Shown: positions 37,617 to 47,069, numbered from the stretch's first letter. The stretch: DNA of 64,000 nt from Paraglaciecola marina (GCF_004360155.1 NZ_SAIS01000001.1:186001-250000); one strand, 5' to 3'. Program-made: numbers and translations. The notes: generated by a model not told the origin, from the letters alone.

Positions 37617-37648
37617 AAAAAGTCCGATTTACATCGGACTTTTTTTTG
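37617..37648 (+). terminator. terminator after the TonB receptor gene
   Basis: Stem AAAAAGTCCGAT / ATCGGACTTTTT with a TTAC loop and an eight-T tract, 30 bases after the stop. The methyltransferase starts 27 bases further on, so its expression may come from read-through or from its own promoter. Confidence 0.9.
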
Positions 37649-37674
37649 TCTTCTATTTGAGTGGATTAGATTGG

Positions 37675-38580
37675 ATGAGTGATTATTGGAGTCAATACTG
37701 GAAACAAGGCCATTTAACCTCCTTTGGAGAAGAGATTAAGGGAAACTATCAGGGCTTATTAGCTGATACTTGGAAGGCCTTTTTTAAAAATAATGATGAT
37801 ACTGCAAGTATTCTGGATATTGGCACGGGCAACGGAGCTTTATTAGCGCTGGCTAGAGAGGCCAATAAGAATACCAACTTATTTGGGATTGATAGTGCAA
37901 CTCTGAGTATTACACAGGAGCTTGCTGTTGATCCTCAAATGAAATTTTTTTCAAATATACAAGCAGAAAGTCTACCTTTTAATGATGCTAAATTCGATGT
38001 AGGCGTTAGTCAATTTGGTATTGAGTATTCAAATCTTACTTTAGCCATACCAGAGCTAAGCAGAGTGTTGAAGTCTGGAGCAAAATTTCAGTTTGTTTTA
38101 CACGATAGCCAGTCGAGTATTGTAAAGCCTAATAATCTAATTTTGAAAGCTGCTCATGAATTAAATGCTCAGGAAGGGGCGTTAACAACAATGAAACGTA
38201 TGATTCAGCAAATCGGTTCGCATGGAGATAGTTCCAAAGGAGCTGACGTTGAAAGAGTTAAGTTGAATCAATTGATTGGAGAGCTAGTGGCTAAAAATAG
38301 ACAGGGTATTTGGGGGACTAATTTCCCATCATTCTTAAAGTATGTAATGTCTAAAAATTGGGGAGTAGAGAAACGTCTTGAAATGCTAAGTCTATTCAAA
38401 AAAGAATTACTTGGGCAAGTTGAGCGTTTAACTGATTTAATTGATGCTTCATTAAATGAAAAAAAATACCAGCTACTTACAGATCTATGTGCAGACAGCT
38501 CACTTGAGGTTTCTGAGTTTGCTTTGTTAAACGAACATGGGAATATAATTGCAAGGAAAGTTAATGGCTTCAAAAGGTAG
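37675..38580 (+). CDS. class I SAM-dependent methyltransferase
   Basis: A cytoplasmic methyltransferase of 301 residues, substrate unknown. The SAM-binding loop is ILDIGTGNGALLALA near residue 50, followed by FGIDSA and the post-I acidic pattern; AESLPFNDAKFDVGVSQFGIEY matches motifs II-III of the UbiE/type-11 group. ATG 37675 (MSDYWSQYWKQGHLTSFG) is preferred over TTG 37657; the ribosome site is poor either way. The C-terminal 110 residues are an all-helical extension not typical of the minimal domain. Its 3' end overlaps the sulfotransferase start by 17 bases. Confidence 0.85.
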   Translation: MSDYWSQYWKQGHLTSFGEEIKGNYQGLLADTWKAFFKNNDDTASILDIGTGNGALLALAREANKNTNLFGIDSATLSITQELAVDPQMKFFSNIQAESLPFNDAKFDVGVSQFGIEYSNLTLAIPELSRVLKSGAKFQFVLHDSQSSIVKPNNLILKAAHELNAQEGALTTMKRMIQQIGSHGDSSKGADVERVKLNQLIGELVAKNRQGIWGTNFPSFLKYVMSKNWGVEKRLEMLSLFKKELLGQVERLTDLIDASLNEKKYQLLTDLCADSSLEVSEFALLNEHGNIIARKVNGFKR

Positions 38581-39583
38581 GTCTTTAATCGATAGGCCTT
38601 TAATTATTCTATCTGCACCGAGGGCAGGTAGTACACTTTTGTTTGAAGCTTTAGCGAAGCACCCCAATTTATGGAGTATTGGTGGTGAAAGTCACGCGTT
38701 GATTGAGCATATTCCAGAGTTATCTACATTGAAACGAGGGTATGTGTCGAATAGGTTAGAAAAAATTGATGCTAAAAGTGAAGTCATCAGTGTTTTACAC
38801 AATAAATTTTTACATCAAAGTATTAACCATAATGGTGATAAATATACTTTAGAAAATGGAGTTATTAGGTTACTCGAAAAAACCCCTAAAAACGCATTGA
38901 GGGTTAATTTTTTAAATGAAGTTTTTCCAGATGCCAAGTTTGTTTATTTGGCACGTGATCCTCTAGAAAATATTAGTAGTATTTTGGATGCCTGGCGTTC
39001 TAGACGGTTTGTTACCTATCCCGATTTACCTATGTGGCCGAAAAATCAATGGTCGTTATTATTGAGTGATAACTGGAAAGATCATATAGGTAGTTCATTA
39101 GTTGAGATTGCAACACATCAATGGAGCAATGCTAATAAAAGTATTATAGATTCTTTAGAAAAAATAGACTTAAATAGAGTGACTACTGTTTGCTACCAAG
39201 ATCTCGTAAATACACCTAATTCCACTTTAAATAAAATTTATGAGTTTGCTGATTTAGAGTTAATGTCAGATAACACTAGTATGACGAGTACACTTCCCTT
39301 GTCACGATATACTCTTACTACTCCCCAAGCAGATAAGTGGCTTAAAAATATAACTGATCTTAGTAAGGTTAAATCACAGATTGAGAATGGCTTAAAACCG
39401 GTTAATAAATGGTTGAGTGAAAATGGTTTAGAACCATTTTTAAGTGATATTTCCACACGTTTTTCGGCTGAAAAATTGAGTAGTATTGATAGTGGTTCGG
39501 TAGAATCTAGACAGTCAAGAAATGAAATTTGTGCATGTGGCTCCGGAAAAAAGTTTAAATATTGCCATGGTAGATTAAGTTAA
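38564..39583 (+). CDS. sulfotransferase with C-terminal SEC-C zinc motif
   Basis: A 339-residue PAPS-dependent sulfotransferase-like protein. The 5'-phosphosulfate loop is LSAPRAGSTLLFEAL (residues 16-30) and the 3'-phosphate segment is FVYLARDPLENISSILDAWRSRR. The last residues form a SEC-C motif with C323, C325, C334 and H335 (CACGSGKKFKYCHG), the zinc module found at the end of SecA. Start ATG 38564 lies after AAGGAAAG within the methyltransferase 3' end. The next gene, 15 bases on, carries the same C-terminal motif. Acceptor unknown; protein tyrosine is one possibility. Confidence 0.87.
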   Translation: MASKGRSLIDRPLIILSAPRAGSTLLFEALAKHPNLWSIGGESHALIEHIPELSTLKRGYVSNRLEKIDAKSEVISVLHNKFLHQSINHNGDKYTLENGVIRLLEKTPKNALRVNFLNEVFPDAKFVYLARDPLENISSILDAWRSRRFVTYPDLPMWPKNQWSLLLSDNWKDHIGSSLVEIATHQWSNANKSIIDSLEKIDLNRVTTVCYQDLVNTPNSTLNKIYEFADLELMSDNTSMTSTLPLSRYTLTTPQADKWLKNITDLSKVKSQIENGLKPVNKWLSENGLEPFLSDISTRFSAEKLSSIDSGSVESRQSRNEICACGSGKKFKYCHGRLS

Positions 39584-39598
39584 AAAAAGGAGTAGGTA

Positions 39599-40678
39599 AT
39601 GAAGTTAGCGCAGGAATTTATCCAGCTTCCTATTTTGTTTGATGCAGAAAAGCTCAAAGCAGAGGTAAACGCTATTCCCAGAAGTCATTGGATTGCTCAT
39701 CATGAAGGGTTTAAAGGTAACTTCTCTATACCACTAGTATCAGTTGGCGGTGGTAATAACAACGAATTTAAAGGTGAAATGGCCTGCACTCAGGTTTTAA
39801 AAGCTAGCCCATACTTAATGCAGGTTATTGGTAGTTTTAATGAGGTTATTGGTCGCTCTAGGTTAATGGGGTTGGAGCCTGGGTGTGAAGTGCCATTGCA
39901 CTCAGATATAAATTATCATTGGTATAAAAGAGTACGTATTCATGTACCTATAATTACTAACCCAAAAGTCATATTTCACTGTGGTGATCAGCAAGTAAAT
40001 ATGCAAAGTGGTGAAGCTTGGATTTTTGATTCTTGGAAATATCACACAGTTAAAAATGATAGCGATGTTTTTAGGGTACACTTGGTTATTGATATTACAG
40101 GGTCTTCTAAATTTTGGGATGTTGTTAAACAAGGTCGAGTACCTTGGGACCTAGAGTATAACAAAAACTTTGGCGTGACTCATTTTGAAGGTGGAACGAA
40201 GCAGCAAGTCATGACAGAAGTGTATAATTCTCCACTTGTCATGTCCCCCGGTGAAGTGGATTATTTAGCTAATGAGTTAATACAAGAAATTCAAATTGAT
40301 GATGTAGGCAAAGAATCCGATGCAGCTCAAATGATTGAGAAAATAACTCGGTTTTGTCAGGATTGGCGCTGCTTGTGGAGCCAGTACGGATTAAATCGTA
40401 AAGGTTGGCCACACTATCATGCACTTCGTCAAGCGGCTTATGAGGGGGTTATGAAATATGACTCAACAGTACTTTTGTCTAATGGAACACCTGCTCCTCG
40501 CATGTTTTTGCATTGCATCATCGACTCGGTGCTGAATGTCGAGGTTGAGTCGAGCTTTAATGTAAACCAAGATATAGAAATACCAAATAGCAAAGTTGAT
40601 AAACCCATTTCTAGAAATGCTTTGTGTCCATGTGGCTCAGGTAAAAAATATAAATATTGTCATGGACATATTAGTTGA
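39599..40678 (+). CDS. aspartyl/asparaginyl beta-hydroxylase-like enzyme with C-terminal SEC-C motif
   Basis: An Fe(II)/2-oxoglutarate dioxygenase of the AspH family (359 residues). The N-terminal 170 residues form the cupin: PGCEVPLHSDINYHWYKRVRIHVPI supplies H101 (and D103), FDSWKYHTV supplies H149, and R159 (FRVHLVID) would bind 2-oxoglutarate. A middle region of about 150 residues is unassigned. The C-terminus is a SEC-C motif: C343, C345, C354, H355. A strong AAAAAGGAG precedes the ATG. It is co-transcribed with the SEC-C sulfotransferase and converges on the TPR-sulfotransferase. Confidence 0.87.
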   Translation: MKLAQEFIQLPILFDAEKLKAEVNAIPRSHWIAHHEGFKGNFSIPLVSVGGGNNNEFKGEMACTQVLKASPYLMQVIGSFNEVIGRSRLMGLEPGCEVPLHSDINYHWYKRVRIHVPIITNPKVIFHCGDQQVNMQSGEAWIFDSWKYHTVKNDSDVFRVHLVIDITGSSKFWDVVKQGRVPWDLEYNKNFGVTHFEGGTKQQVMTEVYNSPLVMSPGEVDYLANELIQEIQIDDVGKESDAAQMIEKITRFCQDWRCLWSQYGLNRKGWPHYHALRQAAYEGVMKYDSTVLLSNGTPAPRMFLHCIIDSVLNVEVESSFNVNQDIEIPNSKVDKPISRNALCPCGSGKKYKYCHGHIS

Positions 40679-40689
40679 TAGCTCCCTCC

Positions 40690-42252
40690 TTAAGTAATTT
40701 TTAGATTGGATATAATGGATGCATAAGGCTCCATTAACTCCCGATATGGTTCACTAGTATTAATTGATTTTGTAGACATTGGTTGTCTTACTTGGCTTGA
40801 ACTAGGGGTTAATACTGGCCTTTTAGACTTGTGGAAATTCAAGCAAGACTCTTGAAAATCTAACTCACAATAGTTCAGAAGGTCTCTTATGTTTTTTTCT
40901 GGTTGTGTTACTAGCTCTTCATAACTTTGATGATATATTTTTTCTCCAAAACATGATGTCCAGTGATTCATTAAGTTGTAGTAACCTTGCATATAACAAC
41001 TGATATCTTCAATTTTGTAACTAAAGTCATTTCCAGAACTAAAGTGTTGTTTAAAAACGCTAAAAGCGTTATCCAAAGGGGTTCGAATTAGGTTTATAAT
41101 TTTAGCTTTAGGAAATAATTTAAGAATTAAACCCAGGTGTAAGAAGTTTGTTGGGTTTTTATCTATAAAAAAGGTACATGGACGATCAATATAGTTAGAT
41201 GCTTGTTTTATATAATTCGATGCTAATTGTTGTCTAATTGTTTCCGGCATATTGGTGAGGTTATTGGCATAATTTCCGTTAAGAGATAAGGGGATTGCTG
41301 TTCTTTCTATAAAAGGGAGTTCGTCCGTTGCTATAACCTGATTATGGCTAGATAAAATCTGCTCCACAAGTGTTGTTCCTGAGCGAGGCATGCCAATTAC
41401 AAAAATTGGATTAACTACTTCTTCATTTGTACATATATCTGTATATGTAGCCATGGTTTTTAGTATATCTTCTACAAGTTTAGTAAATGCTAATTTACTA
41501 AATTTTCGGTTTAAACCTATATTAGAGTTGCCTTCTTTTATCAACTCGAAGGCGAGTTTGAAGTTTTGCTGCTTATCATAATTGTTACCCATAGCTAATT
41601 GGGTTAAACCGTAATTTTTAGTGTCTTTTTGACAGTCACTACTCTTAAGTTTATTTTGTATTTCTAATACTTGGGTTGTTGTAAATTTGTAATTCTTTAA
41701 ATCTGCAAGGCTCCAATAACCATAGCCAGATTGAGCTTGGGTTCTGTTTATAAATGTGTTGTAACATTGAGCTGCTTTCGTAAAGTTACCTTTAGCTTTA
41801 TATGCGTGTCCTAAGTTTAGAAAAGCAAATTCATCTTCAAACTCTTGTTCTATACAAGCTTCTAATTCAGATATTGATTCTGCAATATGACCTATTCTAA
41901 GTAATGATAATGCATAGCGGTAATGTAGATTTAAATCATCTTGTTTCAATGTTTTTAATTTGACTAAAACCTCAATTATTTTAAAGTATAGCTCTTGTTT
42001 TTCGAATAGGATTAGTAATTTATCTAATATAGAATACTCGTTAGGCGCATGCTCAAGTGCTAGGCATAGGGTTTCATTTGCTTGAAAAAATTTGAGTTCA
42101 GCAAATTCTAGTTGGGACTTAACAATTAATGCGTCCGGTAATAGAGGACTTTTTTTTATTACTTTTCTGAGTGCTAAATGAGCGGAGCTAAGTTTACCAT
42201 CTCGTATATACTGTTCAGCTTCTGTTAACAGACGTTTAAATCTTTCGTTCAA
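40690..42252 (-). CDS. TPR-repeat sulfotransferase family protein
   Basis: A 520-residue two-domain protein. Residues 1-250 are helical TPR-type repeats (for example AFLNLGHAYKAKGNFTKAAQCYNTFI). Residues 280-520 are a sulfotransferase domain with the PAPS loop FVIGMPRSGTTLVEQILSSH (P-loop 286-294) and the 3'-phosphate segment IINLIRTPLDNAFSVFKQHF. Proteins of this build are common beside TonB receptors in Alteromonadales and Xanthomonadales, but their acceptor is not established to my knowledge. It shares a 110-base divergent promoter region with the TPR-2OG oxygenase and ends 11 bases from the hydroxylase. Confidence 0.88.
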   Translation of the reverse strand: MNERFKRLLTEAEQYIRDGKLSSAHLALRKVIKKSPLLPDALIVKSQLEFAELKFFQANETLCLALEHAPNEYSILDKLLILFEKQELYFKIIEVLVKLKTLKQDDLNLHYRYALSLLRIGHIAESISELEACIEQEFEDEFAFLNLGHAYKAKGNFTKAAQCYNTFINRTQAQSGYGYWSLADLKNYKFTTTQVLEIQNKLKSSDCQKDTKNYGLTQLAMGNNYDKQQNFKLAFELIKEGNSNIGLNRKFSKLAFTKLVEDILKTMATYTDICTNEEVVNPIFVIGMPRSGTTLVEQILSSHNQVIATDELPFIERTAIPLSLNGNYANNLTNMPETIRQQLASNYIKQASNYIDRPCTFFIDKNPTNFLHLGLILKLFPKAKIINLIRTPLDNAFSVFKQHFSSGNDFSYKIEDISCYMQGYYNLMNHWTSCFGEKIYHQSYEELVTQPEKNIRDLLNYCELDFQESCLNFHKSKRPVLTPSSSQVRQPMSTKSINTSEPYRELMEPYASIISNLKIT

Positions 42253-42362
42253 GAGGTTGCCTCAAAAAAGGTTAGTTAATTATTTTAATTAAATAGCCTA
42301 TTGTATGTCATCAATATTAAGTTCTAAATAAAATTATAGAGAGATTTTCTTAAAGTTATTTC

Positions 42363-44174
42363 ATGTTAACTAATCAAGCATCATTACAAAGTAAGTTAAA
42401 TTTAGCGATGCAAAAAATGCATCAAGGTCAATATCAACAAGCTTTGGTAGTGTTTTCACAACTTGAAGAATCAGGTATGAAAGATTTTCGTCTATTTCTT
42501 ACTATAGGTTCTGCATACCAAAGACTAAAGCAAGATATTAAAGCTCTAGAATATTTTAAAAAGTCACTATCTTTAAATGGCGAACAAGCAGAACTACAAT
42601 TCATTGTGGGTAAAATGTTTAAAAAAATAGGAGAACTTAAACAAGGGATTGCTCATCTAGAGGTGGCTACCAAATTAGAATCAAGTAATGTTAATTATCT
42701 CCAAGAGCTAGGATTTATAAGGTTGATGAATAAGGACTTTCAAATTGCATTATCAATTTTTTTGCAAACTGTAAAATCAAACTCACATAAAACTTTAGCT
42801 CTACTAGGAATTGCTCGTGCTTACGCTGGATTAGGAAATGAAATTGAAAGAATTAAATATATAGGGTTAGCAGAACTGTCAGACCCTAATCATCCAATGG
42901 TAATAAATGATAAGGCTAGGTTGTTAAGTGAGCAGGGCGAATATGTTGAGTCTAAAGGTTACTTTAAGAAATATTTAGAGCAGAGACCCTCCAATGATGA
43001 GGGCTATGAAAATTTGGCTTTGATTGAGCTACAATTGAAAAATCCACAGGGAGCTCTTGATATTATTGATGCAGGGCTGAGTCGATTACCAAATAGTAGG
43101 TTGTTGCATAAATTTAAATCCTCTTTATCTTTTGAAATGGGTCAAGAAAATTATTTAGGCAATTATCAGCAAATTACAAGAAATAAAATGCCAATCAATC
43201 TTCACACAGATTTTATACAAGCTTTAGTGAAGTCTGGTAACTTTACAGCTGCAGAAGCTGAATTTGACTGGTTGGTTAAAAAGGCTCCCCCTAGTATAAA
43301 TTTGCATGCTCTTTGGATGAGTATTCAAGAAAAACAACAGAATTACGAAGTAATATTAGACTTTTATCAAAAGCTAGGTACTGAGTTAAAAAGGCTACCA
43401 AACTCCGTATTAGAGATTTTGACAAGAACCTATTTTGCTCTAGGAAGCTTTAAGTTAAGTATAGATACTGTATCAGAGCTAGTGCTAAGAGAACCTAATA
43501 ATCAATATTTTTGGGCGTTATATACTACGTCATTACGTTTATTAAGAGATGAACGTTATCATGAGCTATGTAATTTTAGTAAGTATGTTCAGTCTAGAGA
43601 GTTAATCTTGCCAAATAGGTTTACATGTATTGAAGATTTTAACTCAGAATTAAAGGTAGCATTACAAACATTACACGTAACTAAGGAGCATCCTTTAGAG
43701 CAATCTTTAATATCAGGTACTCAAACACCAGGGGAGTTACTTAATAGGCCTATTCCTATTATCAAAGAACTTAATAAAGCTTTGAGACTGACCGCAGAAC
43801 AAGTGTTTTCTAATTTACCTAAGAACTTACCTAAGCCTTTGCTGCAGATGAAAAAAGAGTTTGAATTTTCTGCTTCTTGGTCTGTAAATTTGAAGAGTAG
43901 TGGCTACCATAAATCCCATGTTCATAGTAAGGGGTATTTTAGTAGTGCCTATTACGTGTCGGTCCCTAAAGACCTAAATCATAGTAAGCGCGCAGGGTGG
44001 TTATATCTCGGTAAGCCTGAAGTTGTTTCAACTGTTGAATTGAAAGCCGAAAAGTGGGTAAAACCAGAACCTGGAAAACTAGTTTTATTCCCTTCATTCA
44101 TGTGGCATGGAACTGAGCCATTCAAAAGTATTGATAACAGGCTGACAGTAGCTTTTGATATTTTACCTAAATGA
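42363..44174 (+). CDS. TPR protein with C-terminal 2OG-Fe(II) oxygenase domain
   Basis: A 603-residue protein. About 480 residues of TPR repeats (for example LLALGIARAYAGLGNEIERIKYI) precede a 2OG-FeII_Oxy_5-type (TIGR02466-like) dioxygenase domain. There SHVHSKGYFSSAYYVSVP supplies H519 and H521, FMWHGTEPF supplies H582 and NRLTVAFDI supplies R593. The putative iron and 2-oxoglutarate ligands are therefore intact. The TPR part presumably recruits a protein substrate. It is divergent from the TPR-sulfotransferase and lies 240 bases before the ttpC/exbB operon. Substrate unknown. Confidence 0.86.
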   Translation: MLTNQASLQSKLNLAMQKMHQGQYQQALVVFSQLEESGMKDFRLFLTIGSAYQRLKQDIKALEYFKKSLSLNGEQAELQFIVGKMFKKIGELKQGIAHLEVATKLESSNVNYLQELGFIRLMNKDFQIALSIFLQTVKSNSHKTLALLGIARAYAGLGNEIERIKYIGLAELSDPNHPMVINDKARLLSEQGEYVESKGYFKKYLEQRPSNDEGYENLALIELQLKNPQGALDIIDAGLSRLPNSRLLHKFKSSLSFEMGQENYLGNYQQITRNKMPINLHTDFIQALVKSGNFTAAEAEFDWLVKKAPPSINLHALWMSIQEKQQNYEVILDFYQKLGTELKRLPNSVLEILTRTYFALGSFKLSIDTVSELVLREPNNQYFWALYTTSLRLLRDERYHELCNFSKYVQSRELILPNRFTCIEDFNSELKVALQTLHVTKEHPLEQSLISGTQTPGELLNRPIPIIKELNKALRLTAEQVFSNLPKNLPKPLLQMKKEFEFSASWSVNLKSSGYHKSHVHSKGYFSSAYYVSVPKDLNHSKRAGWLYLGKPEVVSTVELKAEKWVKPEPGKLVLFPSFMWHGTEPFKSIDNRLTVAFDILPK

Positions 44175-44258
44175 TTACTATTTATCCCAAATAACCTTGC
44201 AAAAAAAATTGCAATAAAAAAAATAAGATAAATGTGAAGTTTAACCCGTAGTACATCC

Positions 44259-44288
44259 TTGACAGTTTGCCAACATCCGTGTGAATAT
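44259..44288 (+). promoter_or_regulatory. putative promoter of the DUF3450-ttpC-exbBD-tonB operon
   Basis: A perfect -35 box TTGACA (44259-44264) is followed after 18 bases by GAATAT (44283-44288, three of six matches to the -10 consensus). It lies about 125 bases before the DUF3450 start. Confidence 0.4.
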
Positions 44289-44411
44289 TCGTACGTCTTA
44301 GTTTTCTATTTATAGAATGCTAAGCCCCTTAAATTATAGAGCTTAAAAGCCCCTTATCCACAAATTTCAAAGTGTGAAAAGGATTCAAAAAAAGAAAATT
44401 GGTTGGGAATT

Positions 44412-45185
44412 ATGTCCAAAATGAGCAAGAGAAACCTTATTGCTTCTGCCGTCGTTGGTGCTATTGCACTCGGTAGCAGCGCTGTTGTCTCTGCAGATCC
44501 GTTAAATGATCTTCATAAAGAAGAAGCAAAAATTCATACGGCTGCAGCGAAATCCCAAGAGAAAATCAACAACCTGTACGAGCAGTCACAGGAATTATTT
44601 GTTGAATATCGTGGAATTGTAGACGAAACAGAAAACTTGAAAGTATATAACGATTACGTTGCAACCTTAGTTGCGGATCAACAACGTGGAATCGATTCTC
44701 TTCAAACTCAGATTGATGGTATCGATGGCATTAAGCGCGGTATCGTACCTTTGATGTTCAGAATGATTGATAGTCTAGAGCAGTTTATTGATCTAGATGT
44801 TCCAATCAACCTAGAAGAGCGTAAAGAACGTGTTGAACGTTTACGTGATGTTATGGCTAACTCAAACGTTACTACATCAGAGCAATTCAGACAGGTAATA
44901 GAATCCTATCAAATTGAAAATGCTTACGGTAAAAAAATAACGTCATATCAAGGGACATTTGATTATCAAGGCACTGAAGTGACAGTTGATTTCTTCAACT
45001 TAGGTAGAACTGCATTAATGGCTTTGTCTCTTGATCAGAAATCAGCTTGGATCTGGGATAACGATGCCAGAGCATGGGAAGTACTTGATGATTCATATGT
45101 TAGTTCAGTTGTATACGCTGTGCGTATGGCTAACGCACTAGTACCACCAGACCTTCTTGAACTACCAATTAAAGCAGCGGAGTAA
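44412..45185 (+). CDS. DUF3450 periplasmic protein of the TonB2-type operon
   Basis: A 257-residue exported protein. The signal peptide is residues 1-30 (NLIASAVVGAIALGSSAVVSA), followed by a long coiled coil (about 30-100) and a conserved C-terminal domain (DYQGTEVTVDFFNLGRTALMALSLDQKSAWIWD). DUF3450 genes open the Vibrio tonB2 locus in the same order. It is thought to be a periplasmic partner of the ExbB-like complex. ATG 44412 was chosen; TTG 44403 is less likely. Confidence 0.9.
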   Translation: MSKMSKRNLIASAVVGAIALGSSAVVSADPLNDLHKEEAKIHTAAAKSQEKINNLYEQSQELFVEYRGIVDETENLKVYNDYVATLVADQQRGIDSLQTQIDGIDGIKRGIVPLMFRMIDSLEQFIDLDVPINLEERKERVERLRDVMANSNVTTSEQFRQVIESYQIENAYGKKITSYQGTFDYQGTEVTVDFFNLGRTALMALSLDQKSAWIWDNDARAWEVLDDSYVSSVVYAVRMANALVPPDLLELPIKAAE

Positions 45186-45190
45186 TATTG

Positions 45191-46543
45191 ATGAAAACTG
45201 TATTTAAATCTATATTTGCTGCTGCATCTATTTCTCTTTTAGCAACTTCTGCACAAGCAGCTAGTACTCTTGAAGAGTTATTAGAAGATGTTAAGAAAAA
45301 TCGTGTTTCTGAAGCACAAATCAATAAACAAAGAGAAGCTGAATTTCAATCTGAGCGTGCTGATAAGCAAGCATTAGTAAGAAAAGCGCAAGCTGACCTT
45401 AAAGCAGAAAAAGCTCGTGGTGATGCTTTAGCTAAGCAATTTTCAGATAATGAAGTTGCTCTCGCTGAAAAAGAGGCTGAGCTTGTTCAAGCAACAGGTA
45501 CTTTAGGTGAAATGTTTGGTGTTGTTCGTCAAGCATCTGCTGAAGCTTACGGTCAAATTTCAACTTCTATTGTAAGTGCAGAGTTCCCAGGACGTGGTGA
45601 GTTTTTAAAGCGTATGTCTGAGGAATCTAAAGGTCTACCTAATATTAAAGAGTTAGAAGACCTTTGGTTTGCATTGCAAACAGAAATGACTGAGTCTGGT
45701 CAAGTTTCTAAATTTACTACTGAAGTTGTTAACTTAGATGGTGGTTCTCAACAGCAAGAAGTTTTACGTGTTGGTACGTTTAACTTAGTTGGTGAACAAG
45801 GCTATTTAGTTTATGACGACCAGAATAAAATGGTTCAACCTCTTGGTCGCCAACCTGATGGTTACCTAGTTAGTTCTGCTTTAGAATTATTAAACGCTAG
45901 TTCAGGTTTAGTTCCTTTCTATGCAGATCCATCTAGCGGTGCAATACTTGGCTTATTGAAAGAAAAAGCGACTATGATGGAGCGTTACCATGCTGGTGGA
46001 TACGTAGGTTATGTAATTACTTTTATGCTAGCGATTGGTTTACTAATTGGTTTGTACAAAATAGTTACATTAACAATCATTGGTGGCAAAATCCGTTCGC
46101 AAGCTAAAAACGTTGCAAGTCCTTCTACTGGAAACCCTCTTGGTCGTATTCTTCAGGTTTATCAAGATAATAAATCTCAAGATGTTGAAACGTTAGAGTT
46201 AAAACTAGATGAAGCTATCATGCGCGAATTACCAAAAATCGATAGCGGAATAAACGTTATTAAGATCTTTGCTGCAATCGCACCTCTGTTAGGTCTTTTA
46301 GGTACTGTATTAGGTATGATTTTGACCTTCCAACAAATTACTTTGTTCGGTACAGGTGACCCTAAACTAATGGCTGGTAGTATTTCGATGGCATTGGTAA
46401 CAACCGCTCAAGGTATTATCGCTGCATTACCTCTGTTGTTAACTCACAGTATCGTAGCTGGACGTAGTAAATCTATTACGCACATCTTAGATGAGCAAGC
46501 TGCAGGCATAGTAGCTGCGCACGCTGAGTCGGAGAAAGCTTAA
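45191..46543 (+). CDS. ttpC: TtpC-like MotA/TolQ/ExbB proton channel protein
   Basis: A 450-residue inner-membrane protein needed with ExbB-ExbD in Vibrio TonB2 systems. It has a signal peptide (1-24), a periplasmic coiled coil (about 30-100), a domain with EFPGRGEFLKRM, then three spans of the MotA/TolQ/ExbB domain (about 275-300, 355-385, 400-425) with IAPLLGLLGTVLGMILTF and MAGSISMALVTTAQGIIAALP. ATG 45191 follows a DUF3450 stop by three bases. It is followed by a second ExbB with one base between. Confidence 0.92.
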   Translation: MKTVFKSIFAAASISLLATSAQAASTLEELLEDVKKNRVSEAQINKQREAEFQSERADKQALVRKAQADLKAEKARGDALAKQFSDNEVALAEKEAELVQATGTLGEMFGVVRQASAEAYGQISTSIVSAEFPGRGEFLKRMSEESKGLPNIKELEDLWFALQTEMTESGQVSKFTTEVVNLDGGSQQQEVLRVGTFNLVGEQGYLVYDDQNKMVQPLGRQPDGYLVSSALELLNASSGLVPFYADPSSGAILGLLKEKATMMERYHAGGYVGYVITFMLAIGLLIGLYKIVTLTIIGGKIRSQAKNVASPSTGNPLGRILQVYQDNKSQDVETLELKLDEAIMRELPKIDSGINVIKIFAAIAPLLGLLGTVLGMILTFQQITLFGTGDPKLMAGSISMALVTTAQGIIAALPLLLTHSIVAGRSKSITHILDEQAAGIVAAHAESEKA

Positions 46544-46544
46544 G

Positions 46545-47069
46545 ATGTTATACCTGATAGAACTATGGGAGTCTGTCAGGGACTTTATCGCTGCCGGCGG
46601 TGACGTTCTTTACGTTGTCGCCTTAACGCTCTTTCTTATGTGGGTTTTAATGATTGAGCGTTATTGGTATTTAGCTTCTGTGTATCCAAAAATTAGAGAT
46701 GAAATTATTTCTAATTGGGATGCACGTAGTGATACTACTTCATGGTATGCGCATAGAATCCGTGACACATGGATTTCACAAGCATCCGATGGCTTAAGCG
46801 CAAGAATGATGTTAATTAAAATTCTTGTTGCTATGTGCCCTTTAATTGGCCTTTTAGGAACAGTTACTGGCATGATCGGTGTGTTTGAAACTATGGCGAC
46901 TCAGGGGACAAGTAACCCTCGTCTAATGGCCGGAGGTATTTCTATGGCAACTATTCCAACTATGGCTGGAATGGTAGCGGCATTGTCTGGTGTATTCTTT
47001 AGTTCTCGATTAGAAGCTAAAGTTAAAATTGCCAGAGCTAAGCTGATAGACAGCCTGCCCCATCATTAA
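46545..47069 (+). CDS. exbB: biopolymer transporter ExbB
   Basis: Proton channel subunit energising TonB. The 174 residues have three spans and the signature CPLIGLLGTVTGMIGVFETMATQGTSNPRLMAGGISMATIPTMAGMVAALSG. It is short, as ExbB2 of Vibrio is. It follows ttpC immediately. Confidence 0.95.
   Translation: MLYLIELWESVRDFIAAGGDVLYVVALTLFLMWVLMIERYWYLASVYPKIRDEIISNWDARSDTTSWYAHRIRDTWISQASDGLSARMMLIKILVAMCPLIGLLGTVTGMIGVFETMATQGTSNPRLMAGGISMATIPTMAGMVAALSGVFFSSRLEAKVKIARAKLIDSLPHH

Noticed and set aside
44195-44220. A-rich TTGCAA repeats after the TPR-2OG oxygenase as a terminator
   Set aside because: No stem of useful length with a T-tract could be formed in the plus orientation.
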